From: CALDTK01 sp963837005
Lineage (GTDB): Bacteria > Bacteroidota > Bacteroidia > Chitinophagales > Saprospiraceae
Length of the DNA: 64,000 nt
Assembly: GCA_963837005.1 (NCBI GenBank)
Contig: CAWIMC010000004.1
Location: 124,001 to 188,000, forward strand
Reading direction: 5' to 3'
How positions within the stretch are numbered: the stretch's first letter is position 1; every line of letters starts with the position of its first letter. Below the pieces are notes generated by a model. That model was not told the DNA's origin, ran no database searches, and saw only the letters and a program-made list of their open reading frames with translations. A program made the translations under genes and the position numbers. Below are positions 41,435 to 49,783 of this stretch, in pieces.

Positions 41435-42784
41435 CTAGGCTTTACACCGCGCCATCTTGATGGCCTCCTCGCCGTAGCGCTCGCGGATCTTGTCGAGGGT
41501 CCCGAGGAGGCGCACGTCGCGCTCGGTGTCGCGGAACAGGTCGACCTGGTAGTGGCCGCGCACCAGATCCGAGAAGCGCACGCCGACGAGGCGCACCAGC
41601 TGTCGGCGCTCGTGGAGGCCGTCGAAGAGTTCGGCCGCGTACCGGAGCAAGTCGCGGTCGTTGGCCGTGTAGGCGATGCGGCGCTGCTTGGTGAAGGTTT
41701 GGAAGTCGGTGTAGCGCACCTTGACCGTGATGCAGGCCGTGAGCTGCTCGCGCTGCCGCAGGTCGAAGCCGAGCCGGCACACCATGTCGGCCAGTACGTC
41801 GCGCAAGAACTCGACCTCGGTCGTGTCCTGCTGGAAGGTGCGCTCCTTGCTGAGCGACTTACGGCCGTTCGACGGCACTACGGGGCTATCGTCGATGCCG
41901 TGCGCCTTGCGCGACAGGTCGCGGCCGTGCTTGCCAAACTCCCGCTCGAGCAAACGCACCGGTATCTCACGCAGCAGCCGCACCGTGCGCACGCCCATGA
42001 AGCTCAGCCGGTGCGCCGTCTCCTTGCCGAGGCCCGGGAGCTTAGAGGTGGGTAAAGGGGCGAGGAAGTCGGCCTCCGTCCCGCTGCGGATCATGAGCGT
42101 ACCGTTGGGTTTGGCCTCTCCGGTGCCGACCTTCGAGACGAGCTTGTTGATGCTCAGCCCGAAGGAGATCGGCAGGCCCGTCTCCCGCATGATCCGCTGT
42201 CGCATCTCGACCGACCACTTCCAGCACCCGACGTGGCGGTCCATGCCGGTGAGGTCGCAGTAGAACTCGTCGATCGAACTCTTCTCGTATATGGGGGCGT
42301 CGGCGGCGATGACCTCGCCGACGAGCTGGGAGTACTGCGAGTAGCTCTCCATATCGCCACGGATGACGAGGGCCTCCGGACACAGTTTGAGCGCCATGCG
42401 CATCGGCATCGCCGAGCGGACCCCATAGCTGCGCGCCTCGTACGAGCAGCTCGCCACCACGCCTCGCCCCGCCCGGCCCCCGACGATGAGCGGGCGACCC
42501 ATCAGGCTCGAGTCGCGGAGGCGTTCGACAGAGATGAAAAACGAGTCGAGGTCGAGGTGCAGGATGGCGCGGTTGAACGCGAGTGGGGGAGGGGCAACGA
42601 GTCCCTCGTCCCGGTCTTCGGGCCAGGCGGGGTCGTCGTCGGTGGCGGGGGAGGGCTCGGGGCAGTGCGCGACCACGCCGGAGGGCGGGCGCACGAGCAA
42701 ATCGTAATCGTAGCGGCTGAAGTCTTCCACGGTGTTCGGGCGGGCAGCGGGTTGGGCGCTGGGGCTTTCGCCAAAACAACACAT
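41435..42784 (-). CDS. Y-family DNA polymerase (DinB/Pol IV-like)
   Basis: Up to 449 residues. The polymerase core begins near residue 70 (FNRAILHLDLDSFFISVERL) with the catalytic Asp; SIDEFYCDLTG supplies the second acidic pair. ISFGLSINKLVSKVGTGEAKPNG, LPGLGKETAHRLSFMG (HhH) and a little-finger domain follow. No clear beta-clamp motif is seen at the C-terminus. It carries out lesion bypass, possibly with the short DnaE 6 kb away. The first codons (MCCFGES) are themselves made of a hairpin-element copy (42763-42777), so the true start may lie further in. Confidence 0.92.
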   Translation of the reverse strand: MCCFGESPSAQPAARPNTVEDFSRYDYDLLVRPPSGVVAHCPEPSPATDDDPAWPEDRDEGLVAPPPLAFNRAILHLDLDSFFISVERLRDSSLMGRPLIVGGRAGRGVVASCSYEARSYGVRSAMPMRMALKLCPEALVIRGDMESYSQYSQLVGEVIAADAPIYEKSSIDEFYCDLTGMDRHVGCWKWSVEMRQRIMRETGLPISFGLSINKLVSKVGTGEAKPNGTLMIRSGTEADFLAPLPTSKLPGLGKETAHRLSFMGVRTVRLLREIPVRLLEREFGKHGRDLSRKAHGIDDSPVVPSNGRKSLSKERTFQQDTTEVEFLRDVLADMVCRLGFDLRQREQLTACITVKVRYTDFQTFTKQRRIAYTANDRDLLRYAAELFDGLHERRQLVRLVGVRFSDLVRGHYQVDLFRDTERDVRLLGTLDKIRERYGEEAIKMARCKA

Positions 42785-42844
42785 TTTGTGTCGGTTACGA
42801 AAGGTGGAAGGTGGATTAAAACACGAAAAGTTTTGAACATAACA

Positions 42845-43039
42845 AGCGGCGTTCGAGTCGCTCCAGCGAGTGCCGCACTGGGTTGGGTGTTGTGGGCGCC
42901 TGGCGGCGTTCGGGTCGCTCCAGCGAGTGCCGCACTAGATTGGGTGATATGGGCGCCTGGCGGCGTTCGGGTCGCTCCAGCGAGTGCCGCACTAAGTTGG
43001 GTGATATGGGCGCCCACTCGCTGGAGCGACCCGAACGGG
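42845..43039. repeat. Three 57-bp tandem repeats plus an inverted partial copy
   Basis: Units start at 42845, 42902 and 42959 (GGCGGCGTTCGGGTCGCTCC...), differing at a few bases. Right after the third, 43017-43039 holds the reverse complement of the unit core (ACTCGCTGGAGCGACCCGAAC), so it can pair with any of the three. Each unit contains the small palindrome TCGCTCCAGCGA. The array ends 17 bp before the SMP-30 gene promoter box. Confidence 0.85.
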
Positions 43040-43056
43040 CGCAGGATGGTGCTCTC

Positions 43057-43064
43057 TACTTTCG
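43057..43064 (+). promoter_or_regulatory. Predicted -7 box of the SMP-30-like gene
   Basis: TACTTTCG followed by GCCCC and then ATG at 43070. The same arrangement precedes the TetR gene on the minus strand. It predicts an almost leaderless mRNA. Confidence 0.5.
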
Positions 43065-43069
43065 GCCCC

Positions 43070-43936
43070 ATGAAAGCCTTCCTCTCCCTCCGTATGCCTT
43101 TCGCGTTATGGTGTGGGATACTGATCACACAGGCCTGCGTCCCGAAGCGCCTCACGCACACCGACTACACTGCGCCCAGTGGCTTCACCGACGGCATCGA
43201 GGGGCCCGCTGTCGATGCAGAGGGCAACCTTTACGCCGTCAACTTCGAGCGCCAGGGCACCATCGGGAAGGTCACCAAACGCGGTAAGGCGAGCGTACAC
43301 GCCGTTTTGCCGAAAGGCTCTATCGGGAACGGCATTCGTTTTAGCGAAAGCGGCGATATGTACATCGCGGACTACACGGGGCACAATGTCTTACGTATAG
43401 ATAAGGGCAGCACCGAGGCCTACGTCTGGGCGCACAACCCGGAGATGTCGCAGCCCAACGACCTCGCCATCGCCCCCAACGGAACCATCTACCTCAGCGA
43501 CCCGAACTGGGCCGCCGGCACGGGGCGGCTCTGGCGTGTGACGGACGATTGCGAGATCGAACTCTTGGCCGACAGCCTCGGGACCACCAATGGGATCGAG
43601 GTCTCGCCGGACGGCAAGTATCTATACTTCAATGAGTCGGTGCAGCGGAAGCTGTGGCGCTACGAGATCGGGGTAAAGGGGCACCTTGCGGCAAAACGAC
43701 TGCTCTACGAGTGGCCGGACTTCGGCTTAGATGGGATGCGATTCGGACCAGACGGGAACCTGTACGTGACGCGGTACGGAGCCGGGCGTGTAGAGGTGCT
43801 GAACGCGGAGGGGGCCTTCGTGCGGGAGGTGCCTCTGACGGGGGAGAAGCCGAGCAACCTGGCGTTTGGGAAACGGGGCGCGGCGTACGTGACGATGGCA
43901 GACCGGGGCTGCGTGGAGCGGTTTTGGGTCGAGTAA
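43070..43936 (+). CDS. SMP-30/gluconolactonase-like beta-propeller, exported
   Basis: 288 residues from ATG 43070 (MKAFLSLRMPFALWCGILITQAC). The N-terminus is a signal peptide ending in a possible but non-ideal lipobox (ITQAC). The rest is a six-blade propeller with repeated blades such as GPAVDAEGNLYAVNF, GIRFSESGDMYIADYTG, DLAIAPNGTIYLSDP, GIEVSPDGKYLYFNES and GMRFGPDGNLYVTRYG. The family hydrolyses lactones or related esters. It holds three hairpin-element copies (43304 VLPKG, 43338 RFSES, 43683 with GCAA loop), the densest cluster inside any gene here. Confidence 0.88.
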   Translation: MKAFLSLRMPFALWCGILITQACVPKRLTHTDYTAPSGFTDGIEGPAVDAEGNLYAVNFERQGTIGKVTKRGKASVHAVLPKGSIGNGIRFSESGDMYIADYTGHNVLRIDKGSTEAYVWAHNPEMSQPNDLAIAPNGTIYLSDPNWAAGTGRLWRVTDDCEIELLADSLGTTNGIEVSPDGKYLYFNESVQRKLWRYEIGVKGHLAAKRLLYEWPDFGLDGMRFGPDGNLYVTRYGAGRVEVLNAEGAFVREVPLTGEKPSNLAFGKRGAAYVTMADRGCVERFWVE

Positions 43937-44014
43937 GGGGAAGGCGCCTGGAGCTTGAAGGAAGTAGGGAACAGACGCAGAGCAACACAGCGTCGTGCGT
44001 CCCGCTGGCTAGCG

Positions 44015-44683
44015 TTACTTCGCGTCGGGCAAAGGGCTCAGCTGAAACTGCCGAAAGCCCATCGATAGGGCCTCCGCATCGACGCCCGTGCCTTCCAGGG
44101 TTACCACGAACCGGTCTTTGACCAGCACGCTCAGCGAACTCGTCACCCGTCCGCCCTTACTGCTGTACTTCTCGTAGGCGGGGTAGCCGTCGAGCGTGAA
44201 GGTGCGCTCGGAGCCGTCGGCGGTCTCCTTGTCAACCTTGAGTTTGGAGAAGCTCGCCATCGAGAGCAGGAGCATGCCCGCCCCGCCGGTGTCGAGGAGT
44301 TTGGCCTCGACGCGCCGCTCGCCAGTGCCATACACGGCGGAGGCCTGCGAGATCTCGAGGCCCATAACGCCGTTGGTTTCGCCGAGGTGCTCGGTGCGAG
44401 AGAGTCCCGCGACGCTGCTCGGCATCAAGGGCTTCAGGTCGCGGAAGCCGATCACCTCCACGTCGGAGAGCTTGTCGAACTTGAGGCTGTCGAGGCTGCG
44501 CCCGGCCTCATCGAGGACATCGCGGAGCTGCTGCTCGTTGACCTCGGTGCCGCTCGCCTGTTCGACCGCCGAGTTGACGGCCTCCCCGAGGCGGCGGTTG
44601 ACCTTGTCCTCGAGGGTTTCGGAGCCGCAGGCGATGAGGAGGAAAGTGGCGAGAAGGAAAGAACTGTAGCGTGCTGTGTTCAT
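44015..44683 (-). CDS. Putative lipoprotein of unknown function
   Basis: 222 residues from ATG 44683 (MNTARYSSFLLATFLLIACGSETL). The lipobox LIAC marks a lipid-anchored protein. The body is charged and alternates helices and strands (DVEVIGFRDLKPLMPSS, LEISQASAVYGTGERRVEAKL, SSLSVLVKDRFVVTLEGTGVD). No family recognised. Its upstream region contains an inverted pair of hairpin elements (44699-44732). Confidence 0.75.
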   Translation of the reverse strand: MNTARYSSFLLATFLLIACGSETLEDKVNRRLGEAVNSAVEQASGTEVNEQQLRDVLDEAGRSLDSLKFDKLSDVEVIGFRDLKPLMPSSVAGLSRTEHLGETNGVMGLEISQASAVYGTGERRVEAKLLDTGGAGMLLLSMASFSKLKVDKETADGSERTFTLDGYPAYEKYSSKGGRVTSSLSVLVKDRFVVTLEGTGVDAEALSMGFRQFQLSPLPDAK

Positions 44684-44698
44684 GGCGAAAAGGTGAGT

Positions 44699-44732
44699 GG
44701 CTTTCGCCAAAACGAGTGTTTTGCCGAAAGGC
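44699..44732. repeat. Inverted pair of GTTTT-hairpin elements (4-bp spacer)
   Basis: GGCTTTCGCCAAAAC (44699-44713), spacer GAGT, GTTTTGCCGAAAGGC (44718-44732). The two copies belong to the two canonical classes and face each other, so besides each mini-hairpin the whole can fold into a 15-bp imperfect stem. It lies between divergent promoters of the lipoprotein and carbonic anhydrase genes. Confidence 0.88.
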
Positions 44733-44926
44733 CAAATATCGACGCCGTGTGGGACGGCCGGGTCGCCATTTACAAACTCAAAGCCGACGCCGGTCAACTC
44801 GGAGCAACAAACGCGGCCTAGCAGCAGTGACCCCCGCGAGGATGAGAGCCTGCATGCCGACATATGGGCAGCAAAGTCTCGGGCTGCCCTAAACCTAGCT
44901 ATGGTTTGCTTAGTTCGGACCTCCTA

Positions 44927-45775
44927 ATGAACAATGCCCTCCTCCTTCTCCTCGCGATGCTCACGGCCACAGCCTGCGTACGCGCCCAGACCGACCGGAC
45001 CCAGATGAGTTCCATGACCAAAGCCGAGCCCCAGGCCGCCAGCGTCGTCGAACTCCTCCAGATTGCGCCCAACACCTACGACGCCAATCGCGACAGCGCC
45101 TACGCCGACCCTTACTACGGCCTGCGCAAACTCGTCTACGGCAACCGCCGCTTCGCCGAAGGGCGTTCGATTAGCCCCCGCCAGAGTGAGGTAGAACTTC
45201 GCGACGCACGCCTGGGCCAAAAGCCTTTCGCCACCATCATCGGCTGTGCCGACAGTCGCGTGCCCAACGAAATCATCTTCGACCAGGGTGTCGGCGACCT
45301 CTTCATCACGCGTACGGCCGGTCAGGTAATGGCCGAGGCGAGCTACGGCACCATCGAGTACGCGACCGAGGTGCTCAACACCAACCTCATCGTCGTGCTC
45401 GGCCACCAGAGCTGTGGCGCTGTGCAGGCGGCCATCAAGCGTCCCGAAGGCCTCCCCGGACACATCGTGACCCTCGTCAACGCGATCAAGCCCGCCGCCC
45501 TCGCCGCCGAGCGCATGGGTGGCACGGACGACGAAAAGTTGGCCCGCGCCGTCCGCGAAAACGTCATCGAGCAGGTCAAGATGCTCCGCAACCTAGAGCC
45601 CGTGCTGGCGCGTGAGTACGCCAAGGGCGAGGTGGTCATCGTCGGAGCCGTGTACCATATCGACTCCGGTAGCGTCGAGCTGATCGAGGAGACCATCACG
45701 AGTTTACCGAAGTTCTTAGCCGCCGGGGCACCGATCCCGCAGCGCTTCGATCCCGCCGCTCGTCTCGATCGCTAA
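44927..45775 (+). CDS. Periplasmic beta-class carbonic anhydrase
   Basis: 282 residues from ATG 44927 (MNNALLLLLAMLTATACVRAQ), which gives a clear signal peptide, unlike cytoplasmic enzymes. Zinc ligands are visible: Cys and Asp in IGCADSRVPNEIIFD, and His/Cys in VVLGHQSCGAVQAAI. GDLFITRTAGQV and YATEVLNTNLIVV are also conserved. It interconverts CO2 and bicarbonate, here probably in the periplasm. A DUF2490 gene follows after 9 bp and is likely co-transcribed. Confidence 0.95.
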   Translation: MNNALLLLLAMLTATACVRAQTDRTQMSSMTKAEPQAASVVELLQIAPNTYDANRDSAYADPYYGLRKLVYGNRRFAEGRSISPRQSEVELRDARLGQKPFATIIGCADSRVPNEIIFDQGVGDLFITRTAGQVMAEASYGTIEYATEVLNTNLIVVLGHQSCGAVQAAIKRPEGLPGHIVTLVNAIKPAALAAERMGGTDDEKLARAVRENVIEQVKMLRNLEPVLAREYAKGEVVIVGAVYHIDSGSVELIEETITSLPKFLAAGAPIPQRFDPAARLDR

Positions 45776-45784
45776 GCCTCAGCT

Positions 45785-46528
45785 ATGAACATTCGTTTAT
45801 CGGCCCGACCGCTGGCCCGCACGTTACTGACGTGCGGACTGGCCCTCGGGCTCAGCCTTTCGGCAAAACTTCACGCCCAGACCGCTTCCGCGCCTTTCGA
45901 CGAGGACCAACTCGGTGCCTGGTACATGTATTTCTATACCGCCAAGTTTGGCGACAGCCGCTTCGGAATCCAAGGCGATGCGCAGTTCCGTAATTGGAAT
46001 GTCGCCGGTGATTTAGAACAGCTCCTGCTACGCTCTGGGCTCACCTACCAGCCTAAGGACTTCAATGGCTTGCTGACCCTCGGGTACGCGAGCATCACGA
46101 CGGGGGCCTTCGGTAAGGACTTCGACCAGACCGTCCACGAGAATCGTATTTATCAGGAGGCGCTGCTGCCACACAAGTTGGCCGAACATGTGCTGCTCAC
46201 GCACCGCTTCCGCTACGAGCAGCGCTTTAACGAAGGGCAGGACTTTCGGACGCGGTTTCGGTACAACCTCTTCGTCAACATTCCCTTCAACGGGACGACC
46301 CTCACCGAAGGCGTCGTGTATGCCGCGCTGTACAACGAGCTCTTCGTAAACGGCGAGCGCGAGATAGGCGACGGGCGCACGGTCCAGTTCTTCGATCGCA
46401 ACCGTACGTATTATGGTCTCGGCTATGGCATTAGTGAAAAGTGCCGGGTGCAGCTAGGGTACATGCGCCAGCGGACAAATGCGAACGTGAAGGGGCAACT
46501 GCAGGTGAGTTTGCACCAGCGGTGGTAG
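45785..46528 (+). CDS. DUF2490-family outer-membrane barrel
   Basis: 247 residues with a signal peptide (LTCGLALGLSLSAKLHAQ). The mature part has the alternating strands of DUF2490 proteins (DQLGAWYMYFYTAKFG, LLRSGLTYQPKDFNG, HRFRYEQRFNEGQDFRTRFRYNLFVNIPF) and ends LQVSLHQRW with a C-terminal aromatic, as in outer-membrane barrels. It is paired with carbonic anhydrase, a combination that may form an export or pore unit, but this is inference. A hairpin element at 45855-45869 encodes LSAK inside the signal peptide. Confidence 0.88.
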   Translation: MNIRLSARPLARTLLTCGLALGLSLSAKLHAQTASAPFDEDQLGAWYMYFYTAKFGDSRFGIQGDAQFRNWNVAGDLEQLLLRSGLTYQPKDFNGLLTLGYASITTGAFGKDFDQTVHENRIYQEALLPHKLAEHVLLTHRFRYEQRFNEGQDFRTRFRYNLFVNIPFNGTTLTEGVVYAALYNELFVNGEREIGDGRTVQFFDRNRTYYGLGYGISEKCRVQLGYMRQRTNANVKGQLQVSLHQRW

Positions 46529-46607
46529 GGCCGCGAACAAGGGAGGCATGGGCGAAGTAGGAATCGTTGGGCGCTTTCTGCAGCGCCTGTTGCTGCTAGG
46601 GCAGGGC

Positions 46608-46666
46608 GGCTTTCGCCAAAACACGCTAGGTACTTGCGGCCGTCAAACAGCGTTTTGCCGAAAGGC
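46608..46666. repeat. Inverted pair of GTTTT-hairpin elements (29-bp spacer)
   Basis: GGCTTTCGCCAAAAC (46608-46622) and GTTTTGCCGAAAGGC (46652-46666) face each other across 29 bp, between the DUF2490 gene and the next gene on the same strand. One copy of each class is again used. Confidence 0.88.
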
Positions 46667-46671
46667 CGTCT

Positions 46672-48018
46672 GTGACTAGACGCGTGGCGGCAACCGGTAT
46701 GGCGCTATGGGTAGGGGTAGCAGGCAGGACGTTTGCGGTGCTTGTCGCCGTTGCCGGTCTGCTGGTACCGGGTACGGGCTATGGTCAAGTTGCGACGGGG
46801 GTGGCTTTCCGCGCCAATACTGGTACTTGGAGCGTTCGAGCGGCGGCGCCATATGAGGACTACCGTGTTTCGGAATGGTCGACTACTGGGGCGGTCGAGG
46901 TGCGCCTCGGGAAGTACGTGTACGTCGGGCCAGTGGTTCGCTTCACACAGACCAAAGGGAGCCTCCAGGTGCTCACCGACTATAAGGAACGGTACTGGTC
47001 GTATGGTGGGACGGCGGGTGGAACCTACAGCCCGACGCACCGAATTCGGATGTCGGCGGGCGTGACCTACCTCACGGGAGACTACTGTCCCTGCGATGAC
47101 GACCGCGGATTTCGGCGACGAGGGACGGCCTTTTTGGGCGCTGAGGCGCGGCTCGCGTATTTCTTCCTGCCTGCCTTGAGCGTGGAGCTTGGAGGGACCT
47201 TACAGCAGCGGCTCGGCCCGTCGCTGTTCACGGCGGACGCGTACAACTTTGGATACGTGGGCTTGGTGCTGGAACTGCCGGGGCGGGCGGACTGGAACGC
47301 GCCCCGCGAGCCCGGTAGACGGAATCGAGGAGTATTTGTAATCGGTTCGCGCTTTTCGAAGCGCGCTACACCACCTTCCCCGCACAGCGTCCTACCCACC
47401 ATGACTACTCCGCAACGATCACTGCTGCTAATCGCCCTACTCGCCTCCGCAGTCCCGAGCGTGTTGTGGTCCCAATTCGCAACAGGCGTAGCCTTCCGGG
47501 CAAACAGCGGGCTAATCGGAAATAGCCAGCCGGCACCGTTCGACGACTTTCGTACGCGGGAGTGGACGCACACAGGATCAGTTGAGGTGCGGCTCGGGAA
47601 GTACGTGTACGCCGGTCCGGTGGTGCGGTACACCGTCACCCGCGGGAGCCTCTTCGTGCTCACCGACGAGCGACAGCGGTATTGGTCCTACGGTGGAGTA
47701 GCGGGCGCAACCGCGGATCTAGGGTCGGGGCTGCGGGCCTCGGGAGGAGCGAGCTTCTTGACCGGCGACTACTGTCCCTGCGACGACGACAACGGCTTTC
47801 GGCGACGGGGCACGAGGATGCTCGGGATCGACGGGCGCGTCACGTACTACTTGCTAGACCAACTCGGCATCGAAGTAGGAGCGACGTTTCAGCGTTCTAT
47901 CGGCCAAATCGACGGCAGGGGACAAGGCTACAACTTCGGCTACGTGGGCCTAGCGCTCGAGTTGCCAGGCGTCCATCAACGCGAAGCCGGCAGAGACCTA
48001 CCGTTCGCAACGGATTGA
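46672..48018 (+). CDS. Duplicated CPCDDD-type surface protein, two copies fused in frame
   Basis: One open frame of 448 codons from GTG 46672 (ATG 46699 also possible). It contains two homologous halves. Each starts with a signal peptide (FAVLVAVAGLLVPGTGYGQ; MTTPQRSLLLIALLASAVPS at 47401) and shares ATGVAFRAN, VEVRLGKYVYxGPVVR, RYWSYGGxAG, LTGDYCPCDDD, GFRRRGT and YNFGYVGLxLELPG. The link between them (about 47300-47400) looks like an intergenic region, with a perfect hairpin CGCGCTT-TTCG-AAGCGCG and no stop in frame. Either copy 1 lost its stop, giving a fusion with an internal signal peptide, or two genes are transcribed separately. The strand pattern suggests outer-membrane barrels. No family name recognised. 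Confidence 0.65.
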   Translation: MTRRVAATGMALWVGVAGRTFAVLVAVAGLLVPGTGYGQVATGVAFRANTGTWSVRAAAPYEDYRVSEWSTTGAVEVRLGKYVYVGPVVRFTQTKGSLQVLTDYKERYWSYGGTAGGTYSPTHRIRMSAGVTYLTGDYCPCDDDRGFRRRGTAFLGAEARLAYFFLPALSVELGGTLQQRLGPSLFTADAYNFGYVGLVLELPGRADWNAPREPGRRNRGVFVIGSRFSKRATPPSPHSVLPTMTTPQRSLLLIALLASAVPSVLWSQFATGVAFRANSGLIGNSQPAPFDDFRTREWTHTGSVEVRLGKYVYAGPVVRYTVTRGSLFVLTDERQRYWSYGGVAGATADLGSGLRASGGASFLTGDYCPCDDDNGFRRRGTRMLGIDGRVTYYLLDQLGIEVGATFQRSIGQIDGRGQGYNFGYVGLALELPGVHQREAGRDLPFATD

Positions 48019-48241
48019 CCGACCTCCGTGAAGCTGCTCGGGGCACCCTCGAGTCGCGGACCGACTGCAGTCTCGGGGCCGAGAAGCACAATCCCACCAT
48101 CCCTACCCTCCGGCAAGGCGCCTTTGGCGAGGTACGCAGTTTTGGCGAAAGCCCGAAGCGCTCTTCCGCCCCTCGAAAAGGCAACAAACCTCCTCTGCGG
48201 TCTAAAATCGAGGGTGCGAGGCAGCGCTCGACTAACAGTTG
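48019..48241. other. Intergenic region between converging genes, with one GTTTT-hairpin element
   Basis: The only clear feature is GTTTTGGCGAAAGCC at 48139-48153, an exact first-class copy. No gene or terminator with a good T tract was seen. Confidence 0.7.
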
Positions 48242-49582
48242 CTACCGCCGCTTCTTCTTTGGCGCCCCAGGCTTCTTGCTCATCTTCTCCCGCAGCGCAT
48301 TTGCCTTGCGGTTGCCGACGTTCACCTTCTGCTTCTTGGCAGAGCGCTCGTGGAAGGCGCCGCCGGTCTTGCGCAACTTCGTGCTCAGGGTCGGCATGTA
48401 GACGTGGGGCTTTTCCTCGGCGATCAGCTCCTCGTTGACCTCGACCTCAGTTGGGAACTCCAAGCGCTCGATCTCGGCGCGCATGAGGCCCTCGACGTTG
48501 GCCAGCAGCCCGAGTTCTCGTTCGGCCACCATCGAAATGGCCTCGCCGGTGAGGTCGGCGCGACCGGTCCGCCCGATGCGGTGGATGTAGGCCTCTGGTT
48601 CGGTGGGGACCTCCATCGAGATGACGTGCGATACAGCGTCGATGTCGAGGCCGCGGCTCACGAGGTCCGTCGCCACGAGGATGCGGGACTCGCCGGTCGC
48701 AAAGCGTTTGAGAGCCGCAAAACGTGTGTTTTGCGCCTTGTTCGAGTGAATCACCGCTACCTGCTCCGGGAAGTGCGTCTCGAGGCGCTCGGCCACCACA
48801 TCAGCGAGGCGTTTGGAAGGTGCGAAAACGAGCGTTTTGCGGAAACGCTCCTCATCGCTCAGCAGATGTACCAACAGATTGAGCTTCGTGTTGAAGTTCT
48901 CGACCGGGTACAGCGTCTGCGTGATGTTGTCCAGCGGCGTACCGCTCCGCGCGGCCGTCACGTACACCGGCCCTTCGAACATCTGCCCGATCAGCTTCTC
49001 GACGGCCGGGGTAATCGTGGCCGAGAAAAGGAGGTTCTGCCGCCGCTCGGGCATCATGTCGAGCACGTTGAGCAGTTGCGGCAAAAAGCCCAGTTCGAGC
49101 ATCTCGTCGATCTCGTCGATGATCAGCTTTCGCAAAAACTTGAACTTGACCGTCCCCGTCAGCGCGATGTCCATCAAGCGCCCGGGCGTCGCCACGAGGA
49201 TGTCGAGCCCTTCTTGCAGGACGATCTGCTGGGTCTTCATGTTGGCCCCGCCGTAGATCCCACGCACGATCACGTCCATGTACTTGGTGAGCAACTCCAC
49301 TTGCTCGACGACCTGCTCGACCAGCTCCCGCGTCGGCACGACGATCAGGATCTGCGGGAAGGCGTGTTTGACGAATTCCCATTGCCGCAGCGCGGGCAGC
49401 AGAAAGGCGAGCGTCTTGCCCGTACCCGTCTGCGCGATTCCGACGACATCGCGCCCGCTCATGATCACCGGGAAGGCCGCCGCCTGGATGTAGGTCGGGG
49501 TCGTGAGCCCCATATCATCGAGGGCCTGGAGGAGGTTTTTGGTGAGGTTGAGGTCGTGGAAGGAGTCGGGGAGGTCGGACAT
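48242..49582 (-). CDS. DEAD-box RNA helicase (DEID variant)
   Basis: 446 residues from ATG 49582 (MSDLPDSFHDLNLTKNLLQAL). The motifs in order are Q-motif TYIQAAAFP, Walker A AQTGTGKT, PTRELVEQ, TPGRLMD, motif II as DEID instead of DEAD, SAT, and in the second domain DLVSRGLDID and HRIGRTGR. A basic C-terminal tail follows (KKQKVNVGNRKANALREKM). It is RhlE-like by layout and should remodel RNA in ribosome assembly or decay. Two variant hairpin elements lie inside: 48834-48848 (stem GCG/CGC) and a degenerate one at 49125-49139. Confidence 0.94.
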   Translation of the reverse strand: MSDLPDSFHDLNLTKNLLQALDDMGLTTPTYIQAAAFPVIMSGRDVVGIAQTGTGKTLAFLLPALRQWEFVKHAFPQILIVVPTRELVEQVVEQVELLTKYMDVIVRGIYGGANMKTQQIVLQEGLDILVATPGRLMDIALTGTVKFKFLRKLIIDEIDEMLELGFLPQLLNVLDMMPERRQNLLFSATITPAVEKLIGQMFEGPVYVTAARSGTPLDNITQTLYPVENFNTKLNLLVHLLSDEERFRKTLVFAPSKRLADVVAERLETHFPEQVAVIHSNKAQNTRFAALKRFATGESRILVATDLVSRGLDIDAVSHVISMEVPTEPEAYIHRIGRTGRADLTGEAISMVAERELGLLANVEGLMRAEIERLEFPTEVEVNEELIAEEKPHVYMPTLSTKLRKTGGAFHERSAKKQKVNVGNRKANALREKMSKKPGAPKKKRR

Positions 49583-49783
49583 AAGCGCGCGAAGGTACGG
49601 GCCGCCAGGGTTCGCGCCTTCCGACGTGCGCTGAACCACTTCTCGCCGTTCACCGCCTCGACACCCCACCTTCAAAACTGCTGGATCAGCCCGTTAACGC
49701 TCTACCGTCTGCCGATAGCTAGCCTCCAGTACACTTGCAGCTACCCTTTTGCCTACTCGCGACCCCTACCTTCCCCGCCCAAA

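Noticed and set aside
42233..43069. In-frame extension of the SMP-30 gene upstream through the 57-bp repeats
   Set aside because: The upstream part is antisense to the Y-family polymerase, and the repeats merely lack stops. The signal peptide and promoter box point to ATG 43070.
48239..49783. Long plus-strand frame continuous with the membrane-protein gene at 49784-50527
   Set aside because: It is antisense to the DEAD-box helicase. Its residues are the His/Asp/Leu-rich pattern of a reversed GC-rich gene, and real membrane-protein sequence starts only at ATG 49784.
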